A stretch of 34,750 nucleotides of DNA from Thermoplasmata archaeon (GCA_023261755.1 JAGDXS010000031.1:1-34750); one strand, 5' to 3'. Shown: positions 8,904 to 17,618, counted from the stretch's first letter. Numbers and translations: made by a program. Notes: generated from the sequence alone by a model not told the origin.

Positions 8904-9306
8904 TTTTCTTCCCCTGATCTTCTACATATTTTCTCAATACATCAAGAGTTACCTGCCCGGATGTTGCAAGAAAATATGACGGAGACCAAAAAACATTGTT
9001 CCATAGTTGTTCTTTTACTTCTGGAAATCTTCTACAAATCTCCCGCGATGTGATTGTTTTTAATGCATTGATGTATTTAGGTATATCCAGTCTGGGTGTC
9101 GCATTCAATAGAATATGCACATGGTCTTTATCAGTTTCAGTTGATAAAATTTTTACATCAAAAGTATAAGAAATTTCTCTGATCTTTTGTTTGATGAAAT
9201 CATCTATTTCAGGAGTTATGACTTTTCTTCGATATTTTACAACAAATATGAGATGATAATACAAAGAATATACCGAATGTGCTCCTTTATCTAATTCATA
9301 CTTCAT
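8887..9306 (-). CDS. tnpA: IS200/IS605 HUH (Y1) transposase TnpA
   Basis: An intact 139-residue protein of standard length. It has YHLIFVVKYRRKV (first strand and helix of the family), the HUH metal motif DHVHILL (His62 and His64) and the catalytic tyrosine in LRKYVEDQGKK (Tyr127). It would nick and rejoin single-stranded DNA at the hairpin ends. The start ATG at 9306 has a TTATTATATAGG box about 28 nt upstream, so a leaderless transcript is likely. Its 3' end overlaps the tnpB start. Because both end hairpins remain, the element may still be mobile. Confidence 0.93.
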   Translation of the reverse strand: MKYELDKGAHSVYSLYYHLIFVVKYRRKVITPEIDDFIKQKIREISYTFDVKILSTETDKDHVHILLNATPRLDIPKYINALKTITSREICRRFPEVKEQLWNNVFWSPSYFLATSGQVTLDVLRKYVEDQGKKNAEKL

Positions 9307-9346
9307 AGCTTATAAGATTATTACATACCTATATAATAATAAAAGT

Positions 9347-9394
9347 TATTGGCTTTCATCCCCTCCCCTTTCGAAAGGGGATTTCCGGCCAATA
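9347..9394. repeat. Left-end hairpin of the IS200/IS605 element
   Basis: A two-tier stem-loop. The outer arms are TATTGGC (9347-9353) and GCCAATA (9388-9394). The inner stem is CCCCTTTCGAAAGGGG (9365-9380), an 8-bp perfect palindrome. It sits about 40 nt upstream of the tnpA start, as expected for the left end. The same GC-rich inner sequence style is seen in the right-end hairpin. Confidence 0.8.
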
Positions 9395-9435
9395 GAGTTA
9401 AAAAAATTAATAAATTGTTTTTATTTTCCTATTTC

Positions 9436-9927
9436 ATGAAATGGTTGCTAGCAATGGATCTGGATGGTACTGTATGGGATCACCTTGATATAACAAGCGC
9501 CCCGTTGCCATATAAAAAAATTGACAACAGCACTATAGAAAGTGCTGACGGTACAAGAATCAAAATTTTTAATGATGCAATAGAATTTATAAAATGGTCA
9601 AAAAATAATGGGGCGATTGTAACATCCTTAAGCTGGAATGTTCCTGAAAATGCCTTTGAAGCATTGAAAATATTTAACATAATAGATTTATTTGATTATC
9701 ATCTTATAGAGTACCATCCAGATAAATATAAGCTATTGCTAAGATTATTATCTGAATTAAAAGAAAAAAACATTGAAATTAATAAAATTGTATATGTGGA
9801 TGACAGGGATATTCATGTGGAAAATATTAAGAAATTCATTGGAAATGTTACATTCATACATATTTGGAAAGAAGTTAAAAATTATGATGAAGCAAAAAAA
9901 ATAGTCCAAGAAAAAATTTTAAAATGA
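9436..9927 (+). CDS. HAD-superfamily phosphatase, magnesium-dependent phosphatase-1 (MDP-1)-like
   Basis: The 163-residue protein starts MKWLLAMDLDGTVWDHLDIT, where D8 and D10 are the HAD nucleophile and acid/base (DLDGT). TSLSWN provides motif II, and YVDDRDIHVENIKKF supplies the motif IV aspartates. No large cap domain fits in this length, consistent with the MDP-1 group. Physiological substrate is unknown; protein tyrosine- or sugar-phosphate has been proposed for relatives. The frame can be read further upstream to 9349, but that part is the IS left-end hairpin. The ATG at 9436 is preferred because homology begins there and a TTAAAAAAATTAATAAA stretch is 25-35 nt upstream. Before the IS arrived it was probably the third gene of the SCP2 - MFS operon. 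Confidence 0.8.
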   Translation: MKWLLAMDLDGTVWDHLDITSAPLPYKKIDNSTIESADGTRIKIFNDAIEFIKWSKNNGAIVTSLSWNVPENAFEALKIFNIIDLFDYHLIEYHPDKYKLLLRLLSELKEKNIEINKIVYVDDRDIHVENIKKFIGNVTFIHIWKEVKNYDEAKKIVQEKILK

Positions 9928-9933
9928 ATTGAG

Positions 9934-11466
9934 TTATGAATTAAGAATATGCATACTTTTTTTATTATTTTTATAAAAATTTAAGAACTCTTTGTAAATC
10001 CTCTCATACTTTTTATTCTCTTCAATGTTAAATTTAAATTCCTTATATGGTTTGCCAATACCAGCAAGATCTTTAATTTCCATGTTTCCTGTCCCAACAG
10101 CTGCCAACAATGCAGCCCCTTTCACACCTGAGTCCCTTGGCCTATCAATTACAAATATATCTCTTCCTAGGACATTTGAAAATATTTTTACCCTTATATC
10201 GGATAGAGCTCCGCCTCCTGACATTATGATAGAATTTATTCTTCTCCCTATAAATTTTTCAACAGCAGACAAAAGCCATTTTGAATTGAATGCCACACCT
10301 TCCATGACCGATCTTATCATATCTTCATCACTATGTATTAATGAAAGGTTAAAAAAACCACCTCTTATATATGGATCTTCAACGGGTGCTCTTTCACCAA
10401 ATACCCATGGCAAAAAGATCAGATTGTTTGAACCTGCATTTGATCTCATTGCCATTTCATCTATCTTCTTATATTTTTCTTGATCTATACCCAACATATT
10501 GCTTATGAATTCCATGCAATTGCACGCATTTTCCTGCTCAGCTGCAACAAGGAATTTTCCTGGAATTCCAGCAGGTATGGATGCAATATTATGGAATATG
10601 TCAGTTTTTTTGAACGGGACATGGGCTGTGATCCATGAGGAAGTACCCAAATATAACAGGGATTCAAAATCGTTGACCAGGCCGGCGCCAATCAAGGAAG
10701 AATGCATATCCCCACAGCCGGATACAACGGGTACATTATCAGGTAAATTAAGATCCTTTGATATTTCCTTTTTTAATAAACCGACTATGTCGGTGGGCTT
10801 GATTATCTCAGGTAATTTATTCTTATCAATGCCCACCATTTTAATCAATTCATCATCATATTTAATGTTGTTAGGATCCCTGTTGTCAGTTACCCACAAA
10901 AGAACAATGTTATCCCATGATGCTTTGAATTTACCCGTCAGTTTCATTGCAATGTAATCCTTAGGTTCTAGAAATTTGTAAGTTTTATCATAAATTTCAT
11001 GCATTTCATCCTTCAGGAAAAGTATATGTGCGATTGAATCTTTTCCAGAATGTGCAGGTGCTCCACCTGTTTTTCTTAGCCATTTTATTAATTTATCTAT
11101 CCTGTATTTGGATATGGATGGAAAACCACCCGTCACTTTTTCAATTATTTTTTTGCCTCTCGTGTCCATCCAAATAATTGCATCATGTAGATTATTTCCA
11201 TCCTTGTCAACTGGAACTGTTCCACTCCACTGGCCTGTTAGTCCTATGCCCCTTACATCAATTTTAGAATTATTTTCAATAATTTCATGAATTCCTTCAT
11301 TGATAGCTTTAAACCAGTCTTCGGGATTCTGTTCAACCAGACCATTGTCTCCTATTTTAAGGCCATAACTTTTATATTTCACATCAAGCAATTTCTTATT
11401 TTCTGAAACAAGTGCTATCTTTGCAGATGAAGTACCCAGATCTATGCCAATAAAACCTTTTTCCAT
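9934..11466 (-). CDS. FGGY-family carbohydrate kinase, xylulokinase-like
   Basis: The 510-residue protein has both actin-fold halves. IGIDLGTSSAKIALVS (phosphate 1) is at the N-terminus, GLTGQWSGTVPVD and IIWMDTRGKK follow, then GCGDMHSSLIGAGL, and GERAPVEDPYIRGGFF leads into VMEGVAFNSKWLL, the FGGY family signature. SGGGALSDI (adenosine loop) and RDSGVKGAALLAA complete it. Length and motifs resemble xylulokinase/gluconate kinase relatives, which phosphorylate a ketose or sugar acid with ATP. It starts 9 nt after the S1P-lyase-like gene's stop with an AGGTG Shine-Dalgarno about 8 nt before the ATG, so the two genes form an operon. Substrate is not determined. Confidence 0.85.
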   Translation of the reverse strand: MEKGFIGIDLGTSSAKIALVSENKKLLDVKYKSYGLKIGDNGLVEQNPEDWFKAINEGIHEIIENNSKIDVRGIGLTGQWSGTVPVDKDGNNLHDAIIWMDTRGKKIIEKVTGGFPSISKYRIDKLIKWLRKTGGAPAHSGKDSIAHILFLKDEMHEIYDKTYKFLEPKDYIAMKLTGKFKASWDNIVLLWVTDNRDPNNIKYDDELIKMVGIDKNKLPEIIKPTDIVGLLKKEISKDLNLPDNVPVVSGCGDMHSSLIGAGLVNDFESLLYLGTSSWITAHVPFKKTDIFHNIASIPAGIPGKFLVAAEQENACNCMEFISNMLGIDQEKYKKIDEMAMRSNAGSNNLIFLPWVFGERAPVEDPYIRGGFFNLSLIHSDEDMIRSVMEGVAFNSKWLLSAVEKFIGRRINSIIMSGGGALSDIRVKIFSNVLGRDIFVIDRPRDSGVKGAALLAAVGTGNMEIKDLAGIGKPYKEFKFNIEENKKYERIYKEFLNFYKNNKKSMHILNS

Positions 11467-11475
11467 TTTTTACAC

Positions 11476-12864
11476 CTATATGCTGTATAGCCATTCAACT
11501 ATGTTTGCAAGATAAAAATCTGCCATTTCCTTTGATATTGTTGAGCTCATTCCATAAATAGGTGCCATGGTTGAACTTTTTATTTCTTTATTTTTAACCA
11601 TTTCTAGTGAATCTTTCAAATCCTGAATGAAAGATTCCTTAACGTTAGGAAGAGTGTGCCTTACTGTCAATGCTATATGAAATGAAGCTGGGTTTGAAAG
11701 TCCGCTTAAGAACCAGCCCTTCTTGCCCATGCCTTCCCAGATTAGGTAAGGATCGTAATTGTCAGAGGTAATTGCAATTACCCATAGTGGATCCCCCACA
11801 GTTTTTAATCCATCTATTTTCCTCACATTTTCTTTTATAAATTTTCCTGTTTCAAGGATAGATTTAGCCCTTTCCTTATAGCCTTCATACCCCATCAATA
11901 GCATGACTGACCATGCTGCTACTATTGGAAAACCTGGTCTGCTACCCAGTAATGTTGGCGTGAAATAAATTCCCTCTCTGCCTGAAGCTCTTGCAAATAT
12001 TTGCTTCTGGAAAAATTCACTGTTTCTGTATAATATTACAGATGTACCCTTTGGTGCATAACCATATTTGTGTGTATCCATTGAGATTGAAGTCACACCT
12101 TCCAATGAAAAATCAAAATCTGGTATTTTAAAACCCAATTCCTTTGCAAAGGGATCAATGAATCCACCGAGGCAGGCATCAACATGCATGCCAATGTTTT
12201 TATCATAGGCCAATTCTGAAAGCTCCTTTATTGGGTCAAATGTACCAAATGGAAAATTTGGGGCAGATCCTACTAGACCTATTGTATTTTCATTTATTTT
12301 TTTCTTTACATCTTCAATATCTACTTTGTAATCATTATCCAATGAAGCAAAAACAGGTTTTATTGAAAAATATTCACACGCTTTTAAAAATGCTGGATGT
12401 GCAGTTTCAGGGAGTATTATTTCAGGATTAACTATATCTTTCTTCGATCTGAAATAGTCCCTGTACGTTTTCATTGCAAGAAGAATGCTTTCAGTTCCAC
12501 CTGATGATACTGCACCTCTTACATTTTCATCACCATGCATTAGAGATGATGACATTGCAACAATTTCCCTTTCAAATTTTGAAATGCTAGGCCATATATC
12601 AGGATGCAGCGCGTTAGTTTGAGAATATAGATGATAAAGTTTTTCAAAAAACTGGAGAAGGTCATTCTCACCATAATAAACAGCACCTGATACATGGCCC
12701 TTTTTCCAAGTTTCATTTTCCCTTTCTGAAAATTTTGAAAGATCTTCAAGTATTTGATTTTCATTTAACCCTTTGGATGGTATTTTCTTGTACTGTTTTT
12801 CATCATAAGGTTTTAGAGTTCTTTTTAATTCTTCCATGATTGTGTCAAAATTTAAATTTTCCAT
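11476..12864 (-). CDS. PLP-dependent lyase of the sphingosine-1-phosphate lyase / group II decarboxylase family
   Basis: The 462-residue protein carries the pattern characteristic of S1P lyases. SSGGTESILLAMKTYRDYF (residues 120-138) is followed by PETAHPAFLKACEYF, HVDACLGGFIDPF (PLP-contacting His/Asp) and SMDTHKYGYAPKG, with the Schiff-base lysine at K266. There is no N-terminal membrane helix, unlike the eukaryotic enzymes, so it is soluble like bacterial homologues. S1P lyase splits phosphorylated amino-alcohols into an aldehyde and phosphoethanolamine. Archaea have no sphingolipids, so the real substrate must differ; an amino-acid decarboxylase role is the main alternative. It is the first gene of a two-gene unit with the FGGY kinase downstream. 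Confidence 0.8.
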   Translation of the reverse strand: MENLNFDTIMEELKRTLKPYDEKQYKKIPSKGLNENQILEDLSKFSERENETWKKGHVSGAVYYGENDLLQFFEKLYHLYSQTNALHPDIWPSISKFEREIVAMSSSLMHGDENVRGAVSSGGTESILLAMKTYRDYFRSKKDIVNPEIILPETAHPAFLKACEYFSIKPVFASLDNDYKVDIEDVKKKINENTIGLVGSAPNFPFGTFDPIKELSELAYDKNIGMHVDACLGGFIDPFAKELGFKIPDFDFSLEGVTSISMDTHKYGYAPKGTSVILYRNSEFFQKQIFARASGREGIYFTPTLLGSRPGFPIVAAWSVMLLMGYEGYKERAKSILETGKFIKENVRKIDGLKTVGDPLWVIAITSDNYDPYLIWEGMGKKGWFLSGLSNPASFHIALTVRHTLPNVKESFIQDLKDSLEMVKNKEIKSSTMAPIYGMSSTISKEMADFYLANIVEWLYSI

Positions 12865-12960
12865 AGATTAATCTAATATATTTTTATTATAAAAATCTTT
12901 TTTATTACATTTTTCGATTAAATATATTTTATATTGAATTAAATCCATAAAGAAATTCAC

Positions 12961-12970
12961 AAAATATTAA
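12961..12970 (+). promoter_or_regulatory. TATA box for the EamA transporter
   Basis: AAAATATTAA is centred about 29 nt before the ATG at 12995. No Shine-Dalgarno is present, so a leaderless mRNA is likely. Confidence 0.5.
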
Positions 12971-12994
12971 TCCTCAATTTCATATTATCATCAA

Positions 12995-13852
12995 ATGAAA
13001 AATTCATACCTAGGCTTTATTTATATGGGTATAACTTCTCTCATATGGGGATTAGGTTATACTTTTATAAAAATTTGCACGGCCATTTTTGACCCATTTT
13101 CTTTAGGTTTAGCCAGATTTATTTTTTCTTCAATACTTTTTCTTCCTTTCTTTTTAAAAAATTTTAGGAAAATAGAAAGCAGGGATTTTTTAATAATTTT
13201 CATTATGGCTCTTACAGGATTGACAATTTATCAATTTTTTTACAATTATGGTGCATCTGGAATTTCCGCCGATCTTGCATCAATTTTAATTTCAACAGAA
13301 CCAATTTTTATTCTTTTGCTATCGTATAAAATATTTAAGGAAAAAATAACAAAAAAATTGTTCGGTATTATGATCTCCTTTATAGGAATAATTTTTGTTT
13401 TTTACAGAGGAATAGGATCAATAAACAATACAATTGATATTTCTTTCATTTTAATAGCATCTATTCTTTGGAGCATTTATACCGTTATTTCAAAAACAAT
13501 ACTTGAAAAATATGATCCAATGCTTGTAATTTCTGCAGTAACAATTTTTGGAGCTATTACTCTATTACCCTTCATTCCAAATATGATTCATGAAATAGTT
13601 AAAATAAACTCACTTGAACTTTATTCTTTAATTTTCCTTGTTGTTTTTTGTACTTTTCTGGCACCATATTTCAATTTTAAAGGCTTGAAATTATTGAGTG
13701 CAACAAATGCCGGTGTTTTTTATTATCTGTCCCCATTCTTCACTATTTTGAGTGCATACATAATTCTGAATGAAAATCTTTCATTGACAATTATAATTGG
13801 TGGAATATTGATAATTGGTGGCGTGGCGATGGTTGATTTTACAAAATCATAA
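12995..13852 (+). CDS. EamA/DMT-family drug/metabolite transporter
   Basis: The 285-residue protein has about ten membrane helices arranged as two EamA repeats. The first begins GFIYMGITSLIWGLGYTFIK with the conserved W-G-x-x-(Y/F) pattern. The second begins IDISFILIASILWSIYTVISK. GVFYYLSPFFTILSAYIILNE near the end is the typical TM8-9 region of the second repeat. Relatives export amino acids, nucleosides or other metabolites, and specificity cannot be read. The 3' end overlaps the convergent ABC ATPase gene by 6 nt. Confidence 0.86.
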   Translation: MKNSYLGFIYMGITSLIWGLGYTFIKICTAIFDPFSLGLARFIFSSILFLPFFLKNFRKIESRDFLIIFIMALTGLTIYQFFYNYGASGISADLASILISTEPIFILLLSYKIFKEKITKKLFGIMISFIGIIFVFYRGIGSINNTIDISFILIASILWSIYTVISKTILEKYDPMLVISAVTIFGAITLLPFIPNMIHEIVKINSLELYSLIFLVVFCTFLAPYFNFKGLKLLSATNAGVFYYLSPFFTILSAYIILNENLSLTIIIGGILIIGGVAMVDFTKS

Positions 13853-14899
13853 TTTGTATATGAATGATCTTTTTTCAGGTATTTCTAAATATACTGTTTG
13901 ATCCGATGTTCCGTTCCAGGAAGAATTTATTTCAAGTGCAATCCTTGTTAGATTTGGTGTTTCAAAATATGCCTTAGTCTTATCTTTTATACTTTTCTTT
14001 GAAATTACCTTCACCTTAATGGAATTTTCAGGCTTTGATCCACTTATTTTCAAATCATTCATTCTCACTATGAGCATTATTTTATCATCTCTGGAGAGAC
14101 TAACACTATTTTTCGGATTTATTTTTATGTTTCCTATGCCGTCGAGATCAATTTCCACACCATTTTCTTCATATCTTATGAATGTTCCCTCAAGAACAAG
14201 ATTATCTCCTATAAATCTCGCCACAAAGCTTGTATTTGGATTATTAATAATATCGTCAGGTATTCCAGTTTGTTCAATTACACCCTTGTTAATTACAGCT
14301 ATTCTATCACCTATTTCAAATGCCTCCTCTTGAGAATGTGTAACAAAGAGTGTAGTCAAGTGATTTTCCTTTACTATGTCCAGAATTTCAACTAAAAGTT
14401 CTTTCCTAATTTTTTCATCAAGGTTGCTCAACGGTTCATCCATAAGGAATAGCTTTGGCTTCACCGCCAAGGCCCTAGCTATAGCCACCCTTTGTAATTC
14501 ACCACCTGATAATTCTGTTGGTCTGTTTTTTCTTTTAGATAACAAACCTACAGTTTCCAAAACATCCTTTATTATTTCTTCTTCATCATTTTTATTTTTT
14601 ATTACGAACCTTATATTTTCTTCCACTGTCATATGAGGCCAAATCGCATAATCTTGAAATACCATTCCAATGCCCCTTTTATTCGGAGGTATTGTTGTAA
14701 CATCCACACCATCAAATAATACATTCCCTGAATCCGCTGATTCAAGGCCAGCTATAATTCTTAATAAAGTAGATTTACCGGAGCCGCTCGGGCCAATTAT
14801 AACAAAGAGCTCGCCATCATTGATTTTTAGATTTATATTCTTAAGAACTTGAATTTTACCGAAATTCTTATTCAAATCTTTAATATCAACAGTTACCAT
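13847..14899 (-). CDS. ABC transporter ATP-binding protein, FbpC/PotA type with C-terminal TOBE domain
   Basis: The 350-residue ATPase shows Walker A GPSGSGKST (36-44), Q-loop VFQDYAIWPH, signature LSGGELQRVAIARAL, Walker B LFLMDEPLSNLDE and H-loop FVTHSQEEA. About 110 further residues after residue 240 form a TOBE-like regulatory region (VARFIGDNLVLEGTF). This architecture belongs to the Fe3+/polyamine/sugar importer ATPases. It is the natural partner for the binding protein and fused permease at 3257-6057, which lack an ATPase, although it lies 8 kb away on the opposite strand. A TCTTAAATACC box about 32-38 nt upstream would give a very short leader. Confidence 0.9.
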   Translation of the reverse strand: MVTVDIKDLNKNFGKIQVLKNINLKINDGELFVIIGPSGSGKSTLLRIIAGLESADSGNVLFDGVDVTTIPPNKRGIGMVFQDYAIWPHMTVEENIRFVIKNKNDEEEIIKDVLETVGLLSKRKNRPTELSGGELQRVAIARALAVKPKLFLMDEPLSNLDEKIRKELLVEILDIVKENHLTTLFVTHSQEEAFEIGDRIAVINKGVIEQTGIPDDIINNPNTSFVARFIGDNLVLEGTFIRYEENGVEIDLDGIGNIKINPKNSVSLSRDDKIMLIVRMNDLKISGSKPENSIKVKVISKKSIKDKTKAYFETPNLTRIALEINSSWNGTSDQTVYLEIPEKRSFIYKL

Positions 14900-14983
14900 A
14901 ATTAAATCTCTAAAATTAAAAGAATTAAGGTATTTAAGATTTTTTGAAGTATTAACTTAAAATATTTTAATCAAAAAATATTT

Positions 14984-15880
14984 TTAAATTATGATTCCAA
15001 AGATTATTCCAATTACCGGGGATATTATCCAGAATGCTAGTATCTTTAACAATGGATTTATTATTATGTATCTTGCTTTGTATGATAAGCCAACGCCTAC
15101 TATTCCAAGAGTCATTGTTTGTGTATTTGAAAGTGGAATGCTAAAAATTGTGGCCAATTCAACAAGCAATGTAGATGTTGTAATTGCAATTAAGGAAGTT
15201 GAGTATCTCATGGAATATATTTCGAAACTTATTCTCTTCAAAACGCCTTCACTGAGAAAATATGCACCCAATGCAGTTCCAATTATAATTAAAGTAATGC
15301 TTAATGTGGAAAATCCACTTATGTTCAAAATGAGTCCTAGTGTATTCTCACCAAGAGTGAATGCTGAAAAAAATGAAACGATTAGAAGTAATATTTTAAC
15401 AGCACTAGTAAAATTCCAAATGTTCTGGAATGAAATTTTTGTGTACAAATATCCTAATAATAGTGATAAAAGTATAGCAGATAGTGGAGCAATTATCCAA
15501 AAAATAACTATCTTCAATGCAATTAAGACATTATTGAAATTGTCGTAATGAAACATGAGTCCTATTCCAATTCCTACCAGGGCCATGGTGAGGGAAATTG
15601 GAACCCTGAGGATCTGTGCAACAATAAAAATGACCAATGTACCAAATAAAACATAAAATAGCAAAATATTATTAGAAGGAAATAGTGCAAGTGTTGTTGA
15701 TCTCATGTAATGGGAACCAAGGATCAGGCCTGAAATGAAGCCGATGATAGCAAGAATCTTTGAATAATTTTTTTTCAGTATGTTTGATCCTACCAACGAG
15801 CCTACGGCGACAGATAAATTGTTGCCCGATACCAAGGCTGCTAGAATTGCTGAAGCAACGATCAAAGGTATATATTCCAA
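14984..15880 (-). CDS. PiT-family inorganic phosphate (anion) permease
   Basis: The 298-residue membrane protein has about nine or ten helices. The N-terminal SGNNLSVAVGSLVGSNILKKN matches the PiT first repeat (G-N-x-x-x-x-x-x-G pattern). The C-terminal PLSNTQTMTLGIVGVGLSYK matches the second repeat, where many homologues read VSTTH(A/T). Phosphate is the usual substrate, but PiT relatives also carry sulfate, so specificity is open. The start is a TTG at 15880 with a GGGGTG Shine-Dalgarno about 5 nt upstream, only 12 nt after the GAPN stop. Translation is probably coupled to GAPN. Confidence 0.78.
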   Translation of the reverse strand: MEYIPLIVASAILAALVSGNNLSVAVGSLVGSNILKKNYSKILAIIGFISGLILGSHYMRSTTLALFPSNNILLFYVLFGTLVIFIVAQILRVPISLTMALVGIGIGLMFHYDNFNNVLIALKIVIFWIIAPLSAILLSLLLGYLYTKISFQNIWNFTSAVKILLLIVSFFSAFTLGENTLGLILNISGFSTLSITLIIIGTALGAYFLSEGVLKRISFEIYSMRYSTSLIAITTSTLLVELATIFSIPLSNTQTMTLGIVGVGLSYKARYIIINPLLKILAFWIISPVIGIIFGIII

Positions 15881-15892
15881 GATTACACCCCA

Positions 15893-17428
15893 TTATTTTG
15901 AAATCCTTTTAATCTGTCCCAAAGGTGTCAGATCTATCTGTATTGTCTTTATTCTAGTCATTTCATCAAGGCTGTAGCCTATTCCTTCCCTTCCAAGGCC
16001 TGAGTCTTTATTTCCACCAAATGGGAAATATCCAGTACCGTGGCTCGGGAAATCATTTATAGTGACGCTTCCCTCTTCAAGGGCCTTTGCAACGCGCCAG
16101 GCAGTGTATAAATTATTCGTAAATACACATGAATCAAGGCCATAATTTGATTTATTAACTATTTCAATTGCATCATCTATGGTGTCTACCTTAATTATTA
16201 CCACCACGGGACCGAAAGTTTCTTCCCAGGCTATTCTTGCATTTAAGGGTACATCATCGAGGAGAGTAGGCTCGAAATAATTTTTTTCATGCTTTCCACC
16301 CCTTAATAATTTAGCACCTTTTTGAATTGCATCGTCCACCAAGGTTTGAACTTTATCTGCAGCCTTTACATTTATTAATGGAACTATTTTTGTACCATTT
16401 TCTAATGGATTTCCAATTTTGTAAGAATCAAATAATTTCAATATTTCTTCCAGGAATCTATCATGAAGATCTTTCAAAATGAGAATCCTGTTTATTGAAT
16501 CGCACCTTTGCCCGGAATATCTCAATGATCCTTCCAATGTTTTTTTCGCTGCTAATTGTATATCAGCATCATTCGCTATAATTGCAGCTCCTTTACCTCC
16601 TAATTCAAGATGTAATTTTTTCATATCACATATTTCTGCTACATGTTTTCCTGTTGCTGTGCTTCCGGTTAATGTGATCATTTGAACTTTGTTGTTTCTT
16701 GCAATATAATCACCCACCTCTCCACCAAGGCCAGTTACTAAATTCAATGTTCCGTCTGGTATGCCAGCTTCCTGCAAAATCTTAACAAAGAGTAAGGCCA
16801 CCGTGGGATCATCACTTGCAGGTTTGGCTATGACCGTGTTTCCAGCTAACAGTGCTGGTACTATTTTTGAAACTAAAGAGAATAGTGGATAATTAAAGGA
16901 TGATATGCAAGCTATAACGCCTAAAGGTTCCCTGAGGACAATTGCTACCTTGCTTACCTTATCCTCTGCCCAATCGCCTGGAATGTATTCACCATAAATT
17001 TTGCTTGCATCTTCCATGGTCAATTTAATCCTCAAAATGGCAGTATTGAATTCACCTTCTGCAAGATCCCTTGTTTTACCCGCTTCAATCATTAATATTT
17101 TAACAAAATCTTCCTTATAATTTTCCATAAGGTGCCTTGCTTTATTCAGAATCCTTATTCTTTCAATTGCTGCAATTTCTCTAATTTTTTTTCTTGATTC
17201 AAATGCTGAATTTATCGCATCCTCAACATCTTCTTTATTTGATCTTTGTACCTTAGCTACAATTTCATTATTGATTGGAGAAAAAATATCCAGGTATTTT
17301 CCTCCTGAAGATTCTATCCATTTTCCATTTATAAAATTTTTAAATATTTTTATACCGTTCTCTTCCCTATATATATCCTTAAATACTTCATTCAAAAAAT
17401 CATATTTTATCAATTCTCTATTTTCCAT
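15893..17428 (-). CDS. gapN: Aldehyde dehydrogenase, probably non-phosphorylating glyceraldehyde-3-phosphate dehydrogenase (GAPN)
   Basis: The 511-residue ALDH-superfamily protein has FNGKW-like NGKWIESSGG near 35-42, SSFNYPLF with Asn179, KPASDDPTVALL, LTGSTATGK, LELGGKG with general-base Glu275, and catalytic Cys309 in SGQRCDSINRIL. The GQRCD-x-(I/V) context is that of archaeal GAPN, which oxidises glyceraldehyde 3-phosphate directly to 3-phosphoglycerate with NAD(P)+. Glyceraldehyde dehydrogenase or succinate semialdehyde dehydrogenase is the alternative. An AGAGGTAG Shine-Dalgarno precedes the ATG and a TTAAATAG box lies about 40 nt upstream, so this transcript has a short leader. The PiT transporter follows in the same unit. 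Confidence 0.8.
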   Translation of the reverse strand: MENRELIKYDFLNEVFKDIYREENGIKIFKNFINGKWIESSGGKYLDIFSPINNEIVAKVQRSNKEDVEDAINSAFESRKKIREIAAIERIRILNKARHLMENYKEDFVKILMIEAGKTRDLAEGEFNTAILRIKLTMEDASKIYGEYIPGDWAEDKVSKVAIVLREPLGVIACISSFNYPLFSLVSKIVPALLAGNTVIAKPASDDPTVALLFVKILQEAGIPDGTLNLVTGLGGEVGDYIARNNKVQMITLTGSTATGKHVAEICDMKKLHLELGGKGAAIIANDADIQLAAKKTLEGSLRYSGQRCDSINRILILKDLHDRFLEEILKLFDSYKIGNPLENGTKIVPLINVKAADKVQTLVDDAIQKGAKLLRGGKHEKNYFEPTLLDDVPLNARIAWEETFGPVVVIIKVDTIDDAIEIVNKSNYGLDSCVFTNNLYTAWRVAKALEEGSVTINDFPSHGTGYFPFGGNKDSGLGREGIGYSLDEMTRIKTIQIDLTPLGQIKRISK

Positions 17429-17590
17429 TTTCTCTACCTCTAAACAGGCAAATATGAAAGACTACTATTTAAGAATTACCTGGAAAATTAATACAATAAT
17501 CTAACTTTCTAAAAATATTAATTAACTTTTTACAATTTTTTTAATTGTTACAGCATTTTTCCAAAATGAATTTAATTGTGCGAAATGTTT

Positions 17591-17601
17591 ATTTATAAAA
17601 T
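17591..17601 (+). promoter_or_regulatory. TATA box of the aldolase - dehydrogenase - kinase operon
   Basis: ATTTATAAAAT is centred about 23 nt upstream of the ATG at 17619. This favours that ATG over an in-frame TTG at 17607 as the leaderless start. Confidence 0.6.
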
Positions 17602-17618
17602 TATAGTTGATCATATTT

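Larger units (their letters stand above)
7749..9396 (-). mobile_element. IS200/IS605-family insertion sequence (tnpA intact, tnpB broken)
   Basis: The element reads on the minus strand: left end near 9396, tnpA, overlapping tnpB pseudogene, right end near 7749. Both termini have GC-rich imperfect hairpins instead of inverted repeats, and there is no target duplication, as expected for this single-strand transposing family. The right end in element orientation reads GAAGCAGGAAGCCCC, a stem-loop, GGGGTAGTTCAC. The left end follows TTTAAC, a plausible target/TAM-like motif. Exact cleavage points are uncertain by one or two bases. The insertion separates the MFS gene from the HAD phosphatase gene. 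Confidence 0.85.

Noticed and set aside
9349-9435. N-terminal extension of the HAD phosphatase (MAFIPSPFERGFPANRV...)
   Set aside because: It translates the IS left-end hairpin, and homology to MDP-1 starts at the ATG at 9436.
10025-10957. Two 152-codon plus-strand open frames opposite the FGGY kinase
   Set aside because: Antisense shadows of a clear kinase gene; the predicted products show no motifs.
14991-15548. 185-codon plus-strand frame opposite the PiT permease
   Set aside because: Mirror of a membrane-protein gene, whose biased codons leave the opposite strand open; no independent support.
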